Assembly: GCA_963664845.1 (NCBI GenBank) | Contig: OY761615.1 | Coordinates: 5,580,001 to 5,644,000 of the forward strand | Direction: 5' to 3' | DNA length: 64,000 bases | From: CAIYTF01 sp963664845 | GTDB taxonomy: Bacteria > Bacteroidota > Ignavibacteria > Ignavibacteriales > Ignavibacteriaceae | Shown: piece after piece, positions 1 to 7,511 of the stretch | Layout of the letters: each line of letters starts with the position of its first letter | Position numbering within the stretch: position 1 is the first letter of the stretch | Program-made: the position numbers and the translations under genes | Notes under the pieces: model-generated | What the model was told of the DNA's origin: nothing | The model's input: the letters and a program-made list of their open reading frames with translations, nothing else | The model's database searches: none

Positions 1-741
1 TCGAATATTTGTCACTATGGCTTCACCGAGATGTTTAACAATGTGATTGATCATTCGGATTCAAAGGATGCGAAAATTATCGTTGAATTCGACCAAATTG
101 AAATTAAAATTACAGTAACAGATCACGGCGTCGGTATTTTTAAGAAGCTGAAGAATGAGTTTCAACTTGCAGATGAGCGGCAGGCAATACTTGAACTTTC
201 AAAAGGGAAACTAACCACCGATACCTCAAAACATTCTGGCGAAGGCATTTTTTTTACGTCACGTATGTTCGATCACTTCTCAATTTATTCAGGGGAATTG
301 TTTTTTATGTACCGTGAAGGAAAAAATGCAGGGGTGATTTCAGCCCAAAATACGTTCGAGGGTACACAAGTTACAATGATAATTTCAAGAAATTCAGAAC
401 GAACTGTAACGAGTGTTTTTGACAGCTTTGCCGGTGAATCTGAAGATTATTTATTTAATAAGACTTTTGTCGCCCTAACACTTTCGCAATATGAAGGGGA
501 GCAAATGGTCTCCCGTTCACAGGCGAAACGTGTGCTCAACCGGGTGGAGAATTTTAAGACTGTAGTTTTGGATTTTACAAATATTGATTTTGTTGGTAGA
601 GCTTTTATTGACGAAATATTCAGAGTCTACCGAAATGAACATCCGAACATAGTTATTACACATGTTAATGCAAACAAAGCCATCGTAGGATTAATTGAAA
701 GTATTATTGGTTCTTCCGGGCAGATGGTTCCTAATTCATAA
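1..741 (+). CDS. ATP-binding/STAS-like (DUF4325) regulator, 5' end outside window
   Basis: The reading frame is open from the first base, so the gene is cut by the window edge; an ATG at 31 is internal. The first residues contain the N-box of a GHKL/HATPase fold (EMFNNVIDHS), followed by a G1 box (DHGVGIFKK) and a G2 box (HSGEGIFF). The last 100 residues resemble the STAS-like DUF4325 domain (VVLDFTNIDFVGRAFIDEIF). Such proteins look like one-piece relatives of anti-sigma kinase and STAS antagonist modules and probably act as cytosolic regulators. The target is unknown. No dimerisation or phospho-acceptor domain is visible in the part present. A hairpin ending in T residues follows about 40 bases downstream. 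Confidence 0.75.
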   Translation, partial: SNICHYGFTEMFNNVIDHSDSKDAKIIVEFDQIEIKITVTDHGVGIFKKLKNEFQLADERQAILELSKGKLTTDTSKHSGEGIFFTSRMFDHFSIYSGELFFMYREGKNAGVISAQNTFEGTQVTMIISRNSERTVTSVFDSFAGESEDYLFNKTFVALTLSQYEGEQMVSRSQAKRVLNRVENFKTVVLDFTNIDFVGRAFIDEIFRVYRNEHPNIVITHVNANKAIVGLIESIIGSSGQMVPNS

Positions 742-782
742 GAGCATCGCCTTCATGCTGTAATAGCAACAATATTAGCAAG

Positions 783-805
783 AAATACGTAAAAACGTAT
801 TTTTT
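783..805 (+). terminator. Probable Rho-independent terminator
   Basis: The arms AAATACGT (783-790) and ACGTATTT (795-802) form an 8-bp stem with an AAAA loop, followed by more T residues. It lies 42 bases after the stop codon of the ATPase/STAS-like gene. The stem is AT-rich, so termination may be weak. Confidence 0.5.
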
Positions 806-1028
806 GCCAGGTAAATCAAATTTTGCATAAAATTCAGGTGAATTCAGCGGATCCAGGACGATGCTACCTTTTCTGCCCACGCTAACCAGATAATTAGTTC
901 CTGACTGTTACTTGGCAATATTTGACGCTCGAAACGAAATACTCTTTGATTAAATTAAAAGGAGCTAACAATTGGTAATTCAAAATTTTAGAGAGCAGCA
1001 TTAAAGGGACGGAGAATTTTTATTCCAC

Positions 1029-2882
1029 TCAAACGCCTCTGCTTTTCCTAAATCTCGCTTTGATGCTATTTGCCAAAGGAACAGAAATGGATAAACTTCT
1101 TCCCGAATCATTAGACTCGTTGTTCTTTTCTTTCCTTGCTTTCAGAATATCATGCCGCGAAATAATGCCAACAAGCGATAAGGAATCCAGGTCGGCTACG
1201 ATAGGGATTGAATAGACTTCGACTTCTGCCATGAGGTTGGCGGCATCACGTATCGAATTGGTCTCCAGCAACACAACTAAAGGTTTGGTTACTATCTCTT
1301 TTATGGTCAAATCATCTTCAGTCCCAAAATCTTCCAGTTCTTTCTTTGTAATAACTCCGATTACCTGCTCATTTTCCAATACAGGAAACGTATGATGCCG
1401 GGGAGGATTTTTCAGCAGCCAGTCCTGCACATCTGAAAGTCTAGTCGCAGCCTCAATGGAAACCACTTCTCGTGTGGCAAAATTTTTTAACTGCGTCTGA
1501 TCAAGTACATCCGCCGTGTATTCACTTGGAACCCTGATCCCGCGCCGTGCAATTTTTTCTGTCATTATTGTTTCTTTCATGAGCATGATTGAAACCAGAT
1601 ACGAAGAACTACAGCAGGCGAGTAACGGCAGTATGGCAGTTGGTTGCAGCGTGGTTTCGAAAGCAAATACAATAGAAGTCAAAATTGCCCGCGAAGCACC
1701 GGTAAAGAGGGCAGCCATTCCAACAAGAGCTGCCATTCGCGGATCAATTCCAAGGTGTGGAAACAAAGCGGCGGCAACAAGCGCAAATGCAGCACCAATT
1801 CCTCCACCTATGGTAAACAGGGGAGCCAATGTTCCGCCTGAAGTTCCACTTCCCAAAGAAACGGACCATGACAAAAACTTTGCAACGAACAACACCACTA
1901 ACACCGTCCCACCAATGTTTCCGCTGATAATATTTTGGATATTATCATAGCCGACACCCAGTGTTGCCGGAACAAAATATCCGATTATACCTACAACCAA
2001 TCCGCCTATTGCAGGCCACCACATCCAGTGTATTGGTAGTTTATCGAACTGATCTTCTATAAAATACACTGATTTGGTTACACCTACCGCAACGACACCT
2101 ATGAGCATTCCCAGTACAAAATAACTGACTAACGCTGTGTTCGTGGCTGCTGCCAATACGTTCATTTGGAATACAGGGTGAATTCCTTCAAAAGATATCC
2201 TTGTCGCACTCGCGCACAGGCTCGCGATCATCACCGGAATAAAAGAGCGCGGTTTAAATTCGAAAAGCAAAAGTTCGATCGCTAGCAAAATTGCCGATAC
2301 AGGGCTTCCAAAAGTGGCGGCCATTCCCCCCGCTGCACCGGCTGCGAGTAATATTTTTCGTTCATCCGCATTTATTTTGAGTAACTGTCCAATCAACGAT
2401 CCCAATGCTCCTCCGGTTGCAATAATAGGCCCCTCTGCGCCGAACGGACCACCGGTTCCAATGGAGAAAGCAGCAGAGAGGGGCTTGAGAAATGTCAACC
2501 GTGGAGCGATCTTACTTTGATTGACCAAAACCTGTTCCATGGCTTCCGGAATTCCATGTCCTCTAATCCCTTTCGAACCATATCTGGCCATGAGACCCAC
2601 TATCAGGGCACCTATTATAGGAATTGCAATCACAAAAAGACCGAGATGATTATTCCTGGGAGATGAAAAAGCAATTGAGAAGGTTCCATAGAAAAAGAAA
2701 TTTGTGACCAACCCAATCAGACTGGTTAATATCTTTGCGATAAATCCGGTCAATATGCCCAGGAAGACGGCTATTGCTGAAATGAAAAGTGTTCTGTTGT
2801 TGAGCCGGGTGAGGCTCGATGCGTTAGCCGCTTGTTTTATTGATGTAGCTGTCAGTGGTGAGTTCAAATTTGATCCGGGCAT
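1029..2882 (-). CDS. ClC-family chloride channel/transporter with C-terminal CBS pair
   Basis: This is an inner-membrane anion channel or H+/Cl- antiporter of 617 residues. About the first 450 residues are hydrophobic helices carrying ClC signatures: RGHGIPEA (matching GSGIP), GTGGPFGAEGPI with the gating glutamate of the G-x-E-G-P loop, and GSGTSGGTLAPLF (matching GxFxP). The last ~150 residues hold two CBS domains, which in this family usually bind adenine nucleotides and gate the pore. Length and architecture are normal for ClC-CBS proteins. It is transcribed alone and faces away from its neighbour. No clear Shine-Dalgarno precedes the chosen ATG. Whether it is a channel or an exchanger cannot be told from this reading. 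Confidence 0.93.
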   Translation of the reverse strand: MPGSNLNSPLTATSIKQAANASSLTRLNNRTLFISAIAVFLGILTGFIAKILTSLIGLVTNFFFYGTFSIAFSSPRNNHLGLFVIAIPIIGALIVGLMARYGSKGIRGHGIPEAMEQVLVNQSKIAPRLTFLKPLSAAFSIGTGGPFGAEGPIIATGGALGSLIGQLLKINADERKILLAAGAAGGMAATFGSPVSAILLAIELLLFEFKPRSFIPVMIASLCASATRISFEGIHPVFQMNVLAAATNTALVSYFVLGMLIGVVAVGVTKSVYFIEDQFDKLPIHWMWWPAIGGLVVGIIGYFVPATLGVGYDNIQNIISGNIGGTVLVVLFVAKFLSWSVSLGSGTSGGTLAPLFTIGGGIGAAFALVAAALFPHLGIDPRMAALVGMAALFTGASRAILTSIVFAFETTLQPTAILPLLACCSSSYLVSIMLMKETIMTEKIARRGIRVPSEYTADVLDQTQLKNFATREVVSIEAATRLSDVQDWLLKNPPRHHTFPVLENEQVIGVITKKELEDFGTEDDLTIKEIVTKPLVVLLETNSIRDAANLMAEVEVYSIPIVADLDSLSLVGIISRHDILKARKEKNNESNDSGRSLSISVPLANSIKARFRKSRGV

Positions 2883-3084
2883 GTTCTATATGGTTCCAAA
2901 TAATTGTTGCGTAAACCTTTGCAATTCCATTAAACGGGCTGATAGTATTGTTATTATAAGATACCCGAAAAACCACTAACAGCAAGGGATAAAATAAATA
3001 CCATTGTTTAAAAATTGCCTGAACATGCTTCAGATTAACTGTTGAAAAAAAACTTGAAAACATACGCCAACCAGATCTGATGTA

Positions 3085-4329
3085 TCAGAAAAGTAATCTT
3101 TCATCAATTAAAAGCTTACACTCCAGATGTGCAAGCTTTTGTGTAAAACTGGGATTTATTCCCAGAACATTCTGTAGGTTGTCTTCTCTTTTATCACTTT
3201 TTCCGGATGCTGCCAATACGGCAAAAAGCTTTTCAAAATCGGCAAATTTCGAAAACAGTGCAACTGCCGCAGTGTCTGTCGAGAATAACCCCAGGTCTGT
3301 TTTCATGATTTGAATTTTGGCACTATCGGCAAGATTTTCTATACCGTGGTATAAATTCTGCATATCCTGCAAACTAATTCCAGCCTTGCGAGTGTACTTT
3401 GAAATTTCACTTTTTGATGCAGAATGGATCATATTGAGAAGTCTCAAATTCATCTTGCCCTCGAGTTCTGTTCGTTCAGATTCAGCTTTGTCTTTTGCCC
3501 CCGTTAACGGATACCTTTCCAATATCTGTGAATAGAGAGCATGGGCACCACGTAAATCGTTGACTTCTGTCTTCTCTTTGGCCTTATCTAAAAGTCCAAT
3601 TGCAATTTTTTCACGGGTACGGATAGTATCTATAAAAAAACCTGGGATGCAAATCCGTGCAGTATCAACAAAATCAACACTAAATAGGCTTAAAATAGTG
3701 TCAGATTTTGCCTTATTGATCGGAATCAGACTCCTGATATCGAGGCTGAGATAGCCACCCTCATTGGTCACATCGCTGCTATGCTCGTCTCCAATCATGA
3801 AGTTTAAATACTGATTTCCTGCAGGCTCAAATGTGTCGCATTTATCCTGAATATCTAACGAGTCTGTCGTAAAAATACTATCGGTGTGTCCAATGTCGGC
3901 TCCCAGAGACCATATTGCACACCCTGCTGTAATAACCCCGGCGGCATAATAATCAGTGCTTGCTTTCTCATCGTCATTCATCACACCGTCTTTATCCAGT
4001 TGCGATGCAGTTGTTAAGAGGGTGGCGGATACAATGCCAAGCCCCACTCCCAATAGTATATTTGTTGAAGCATCAGTAGCTCCGGTTAAGCGGTAACGCT
4101 TGGTATAAAGTTTATGATCAGTATACCTTGCATCAACCTTAATTTTTAGAGTTGGATTGGTAGAATCCGAAATGGGCAGCAATTCTGCCTTTATGGGTGG
4201 TTTGAGCGTGTCATTTGTTTGATAAGTCGGTGTAATGTCCAATATCGTTACCGTTGAGGTACTGCAGCCTGTAAAGAACTGGCACAGCATAAGTAAAACG
4301 CAAATTGGATATAATTGTTGTCGATTCAT
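3085..4329 (-). CDS. Hypothetical lipoprotein with TPR-like segment
   Basis: This is a 414-residue protein of unknown function. The N-terminus is a lipoprotein signal: a hydrophobic stretch ending in the lipobox FTGC, which places the lipidated cysteine near residue 22. A short hydrophobic segment near residues 90-110 could be a glycine-rich membrane or barrel-associated segment. The C-terminal half contains a helical region (AHALYSQILERYPLTGAKDK) that looks like one or two tetratricopeptide-type repeats. A good Shine-Dalgarno (GAGGAG) stands about 8 bases before the ATG and supports the start. I do not recognise a named family. An envelope location is inferred from the lipobox. Confidence 0.75.
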   Translation of the reverse strand: MNRQQLYPICVLLMLCQFFTGCSTSTVTILDITPTYQTNDTLKPPIKAELLPISDSTNPTLKIKVDARYTDHKLYTKRYRLTGATDASTNILLGVGLGIVSATLLTTASQLDKDGVMNDDEKASTDYYAAGVITAGCAIWSLGADIGHTDSIFTTDSLDIQDKCDTFEPAGNQYLNFMIGDEHSSDVTNEGGYLSLDIRSLIPINKAKSDTILSLFSVDFVDTARICIPGFFIDTIRTREKIAIGLLDKAKEKTEVNDLRGAHALYSQILERYPLTGAKDKAESERTELEGKMNLRLLNMIHSASKSEISKYTRKAGISLQDMQNLYHGIENLADSAKIQIMKTDLGLFSTDTAAVALFSKFADFEKLFAVLAASGKSDKREDNLQNVLGINPSFTQKLAHLECKLLIDERLLF

Positions 4330-4564
4330 TTTAATTCTCCTCGGTAAAAGCTGCTTTGGGTATCAGGTAAAAGCCACTTCTTTAAAAAAACAGTCGGTGG
4401 AATACAAAAAGCAAACAGAATTTAAAATTTAGACGATACATGCCCCTTAAAGGTTGCGGCAGATTCAGTTTCCATTTAATTCACGAAACATATCACCATT
4501 GGATGCCCGGTAACAGGATTTGCGATGCAGGCAGATATGTATGCGCTAAAAGCACAAAGTACAG

Positions 4565-5155
4565 CTATTCATCATTCAACCCTTTGCCAGTCAGAATTTT
4601 CGGCAAATATTTTTCGACTCTGGATTCCCGGGTTTTGGATTGCTTGGGGGCCGAAAAATGAAGCAGGTATGCTCTTTGCCTTCCCGGCGTCAAGGCTTCA
4701 AATGCTGTTTTCAGGGCGGAGCTCTCATCCAATTTAACCTGGAATTCTTCTGGAATACCGAACTCGGTAGTCTTTTTGAAAGCAACTTTCAACCCGGCCT
4801 TTTCCACTTCAATGGCTTCATTAATACAGGTTTTGAGAATGGGTTCAAGCTCAACTATTTCCTGAACATTGGCGAACCTGATCTGGCGGGCCGCCTGAAC
4901 GTTCTTTGTCTGCTGAACAAGGATGTCATTGGTGTCATTCAGCAATGCACCTTTGAAAAACAGCAGGGCACAGTATTCCTTAAACACATGTATTAAAATT
5001 ACGTTATTATCCTGATACGTATAACAGGGATTCCCCCATTTAAATTCCTCTTTCAGCTCCGTCCTCAGAATAATACTCCGCAGTTTTTCTACTTCTATAT
5101 GCCACTTTTTTTCTTTCTTTAAATACGTATCTACCTTGGAATTCATTTGATTCAT
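4565..5155 (-). CDS. YdeI/OmpD-associated family protein (DUF1801 fold)
   Basis: This 196-residue cytosolic protein has an N-terminal DUF1801-like domain (residues ~10-115, with the typical EFKWGNPCYTY strand) and a C-terminal YdeI/OmpD-associated segment (TPGRQRAYLLHFSAPKQSKTR followed by RVEKYLPKI). The family is widespread in Bacteroidota. Members have been linked to resistance to antimicrobial peptides, but the biochemical role is not settled. Length is normal. A GGAG Shine-Dalgarno sits upstream of the first of two closely spaced Met codons (residues 1 and 4). It is a single gene with no evident operon partner. Confidence 0.85.
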   Translation of the reverse strand: MNQMNSKVDTYLKKEKKWHIEVEKLRSIILRTELKEEFKWGNPCYTYQDNNVILIHVFKEYCALLFFKGALLNDTNDILVQQTKNVQAARQIRFANVQEIVELEPILKTCINEAIEVEKAGLKVAFKKTTEFGIPEEFQVKLDESSALKTAFEALTPGRQRAYLLHFSAPKQSKTRESRVEKYLPKILTGKGLNDE

Positions 5156-5507
5156 TTATTGTTGCTCCGAAATAATGTGAGTGACCGCCGTGATTGACAT
5201 CGTCAATAAGTAAAAAAACAGAAATTCTCTGCCTTCTTGCGGAATATATATTCATCAATGCTGATTATCAAGGTACGAAATGTGCCTTTTATTTGATTTC
5301 TGCATTCTATTGTGCTACACGATATTTGCCATATCAAGAGCAGGTTATTTGGTATCTTTTTGAATTGCCGATTCGGAACATTGCGAAAAAAACAAATGAC
5401 TGGCTTACTATACCTAATCAACAACTGCCTGTCAAAAGATTTAGCCTATTTTTTTTGCATAAAATCAATATTTTAGAACAAAGCTATTTAAATGAAAATC
5501 AACAAGT
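5156..5507. other. Intergenic region without supported gene
   Basis: This is 352 AT-rich bases between the divergent YdeI-like gene and the alginate lyase gene. Short frames exist on both strands but lack family resemblance or codon character. It presumably holds the promoters of both flanking genes; I could not pin down a convincing -7 or -33 pair. Confidence 0.5.
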
Positions 5508-6320
5508 ATGATAGAGAAACATAAACACAAACCGGTAAATCAGTTCAGGGCAATAGGCTTTCACAGTTTTATTCTATCCTTGCTCTTGTTTGGTTCATCT
5601 GTTCCTGCCCAGTTGCGCCCTGATCTGCCGCCCGGATCAAATTTCGATTTAAGTTCCTGGAAATTGCAAACCTTGGACGATACCCGCGCATTTCACGAAA
5701 TAAAGCCTTCTGAGCTTCAGACCGGGCACACAAGCTGGTATTTCTATACCGATTCAACCGACGGCTCAATGGTTTTCAGGACTCCTGCTAACGGCAAGAC
5801 AACCAGGAGCAGCGTGCATCCCAGGGTTGAACTTCGGCAAATGGCAAATGGTGCGAATTGGCCGCTAACGGATATGGCAGAACACCGTCTTGACGCTATA
5901 TGCAGAGTAATGACCGTCGCTCCGGATACACCAAAGATGGTCATCGGACAGATACATGGTAGTGAAGGGAAATCACAGCTGTTAAAGTTGATCTGGGCTG
6001 GTAAGAAATCAGGGAAGTGTACAATAACCGCGAATTTTAAAAGTAATGATAATGCGAAGAAGGATGTATATGTAAAGCTCGCTAGCGGGCTCTCCCCGGG
6101 TGATACAGTTTCTTATAGTATCTCCATGAGCAACGGGATAATCAGAGTATCAGTGAATGGTGCAATCGCTACACATACATATTCCAATGAGTATTTTGGT
6201 ACCGTGGACAGGTATTATTTCAAAGCAGGGAATTACCTGCAATGCAGCGGTTCTGATCCGGACATATATGGACTGATAAAATTTTATAAACTGGAGTTGA
6301 GACCTTTCTTAACTCAATAG
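5508..6320 (+). CDS. Alginate lyase, polysaccharide lyase family 7
   Basis: This secreted lyase of 270 residues cleaves alginate by beta-elimination. After a signal peptide (hydrophobic residues ~17-33 ending VPAQ) comes one PL7 beta-jelly-roll domain with the three family signatures in order: RVELR (106-110, the RxELR strand), GQIHG (147-151, giving the catalytic Gln148/His150 pair) and YFKAGNYLQ (237-245, carrying the catalytic tyrosine). There is no carbohydrate-binding module and no T9SS tail, so export is probably periplasmic or by another route. A GH92 mannosidase and a broken lipoprotein gene lie nearby. M-block versus G-block preference is uncertain; the QIH (rather than QVH) motif is usually read as leaning to poly-G. 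Confidence 0.9.
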   Translation: MIEKHKHKPVNQFRAIGFHSFILSLLLFGSSVPAQLRPDLPPGSNFDLSSWKLQTLDDTRAFHEIKPSELQTGHTSWYFYTDSTDGSMVFRTPANGKTTRSSVHPRVELRQMANGANWPLTDMAEHRLDAICRVMTVAPDTPKMVIGQIHGSEGKSQLLKLIWAGKKSGKCTITANFKSNDNAKKDVYVKLASGLSPGDTVSYSISMSNGIIRVSVNGAIATHTYSNEYFGTVDRYYFKAGNYLQCSGSDPDIYGLIKFYKLELRPFLTQ

Positions 6321-6603
6321 TTTTTATCACCGCAACCTGTCCTCAAACCTGAAATGTGTTGCGAAGCCATTTTCTTTTTATCCCCGGGGTATTCTTTCTG
6401 GGATTTGAACGTAACAGCGTTATGGATATTTCGCCTTTACGGAAGGAAATGATATGGCATCATTGATGATAAAAACTCATAAAGTGGAATTGTGATCCTT
6501 TGGAATTTCAAATGGTGATGGAGACTGAAAGTGAATGAGAACCGAATGGGCTGCGTACTTAATTAAGCAAGTGGCCTAAACGTATTTCAGCTCAGCTTTT
6601 TCT

Positions 6604-7211
6604 TCACAGCGAAGTCATGCGGATTTCCATTCCTGCCATAAGCGCTACCCCGTAAATACCGATTGCCGGACTTCCTGAATCATTTACGTGATATTGATCA
6701 AATGAACCCCCAAACCCGTACCCGGCTGCTAAATTGAAGTGCAAGCTGCTTGTATCCCGGGCATCAATCCGATACACAGAATCTGCATTATTCGTCGAAT
6801 AGGCAATTCCATCTTTGTTGGATGCAAGAGAGAAACATCTGAAGGCGATATTGCCTGGAAATTTAAGCTTTTTTAAAATGCGGTTTTTCAAATCAAACAG
6901 ATATGGTCTATAGATTCCATACCCATCTTTGTAATGAATAAGCAAATTATCAGGGAAAATTTCTTCCAACTCCAAATAAGTGTCGGCATAATTCGGATCT
7001 CCGACAGTATATCGCTTTGCACTGGTAAATTTTCCGGAATAATCAGTTACCCAAAAGCAGTTATTTAATTCACTTGCAGGTGCAACAATTGCATTATTCA
7101 GGAAACTTATTTTTTGTTCGCTTCTTCATTTATATATCGATCAGGCCGAACAACATCGCATGAATTGCAGAGCAGGAGCATAGCGATTGATAAGCATATG
7201 ATAACTTTCAT
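6604..7211 (-). pseudogene. Frameshifted lipoprotein gene (about 202 residues if repaired)
   Basis: An ATG at 7211, preceded by an AGGG ribosome-binding site, starts a lipoprotein signal peptide (LLLCNSCD, lipidated Cys near residue 18). This frame reaches a TAA just after a run of six A residues (minus strand; plus-strand T run at 7110-7115). One extra A in that run would join it to the downstream frame, which reads smoothly (KISFLNNAIVAPASELNNCF) through to the stop at 6604. The distal part has strand-rich, beta-propeller-like character (GIYRPYLFDL, YSTNNADSVYRIDARD). The break may be a real mutation, a homopolymer sequencing error, or, less likely, slippage. Function is unknown. Confidence 0.7.
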
Positions 7212-7511
7212 ACCATCCCTTTTGTGTTCCCTGAATAGAGTTATTTCGTCTTTGAGATTACGTCACATGTCTTTTCGAATAGGTAATCCCTCAATTTGAT
7301 TATATAAAATACTGTTTTTACTGCTTATGGCAAAAGGATGGGAAAGTTGCAAAAATCGCGCTGTCAGAAAATCAGGAACCTCTTTAATATTACTGAGTTT
7401 TTACGTATCGAATAGCAAACGGAGAACTCATTTTATTCTCTTATAAGAATAAAGCATTTCTGTGAAGGACGATAATTTATAATCACTTTAAAACCGGCAA
7501 ACAAACTTTTC
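7212..7511. other. Intergenic region
   Basis: This is 300 bases between the broken lipoprotein gene and the GH92 gene, both on the minus strand. The bases just above 7211 hold the ribosome-binding site of the lipoprotein. A small AT-only hairpin (7432-7439 with 7446-7453) follows the GH92 stop in the minus direction but lacks a T tract. I see no coding sequence. Confidence 0.4.

Noticed and set aside
2314..2979. Plus-strand frames over the ClC gene
   Set aside because: These are shadows of a strongly conserved membrane protein on the minus strand.
4640..4996. 118-codon frame antisense to the YdeI-like gene
   Set aside because: Its codons mirror the conserved minus-strand gene; it is a shadow frame.
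5194..5511. 105-codon frame upstream of the alginate lyase
   Set aside because: It lies over the divergent promoter region, overlaps the lyase start and shows no domain or signal features.
7110..7115. Programmed -1 frameshifting as the default reading of the lipoprotein break
   Set aside because: The A6 run allows slippage, but no downstream stimulatory structure is obvious and a homopolymer error or mutation is simpler; kept only as a minor alternative.
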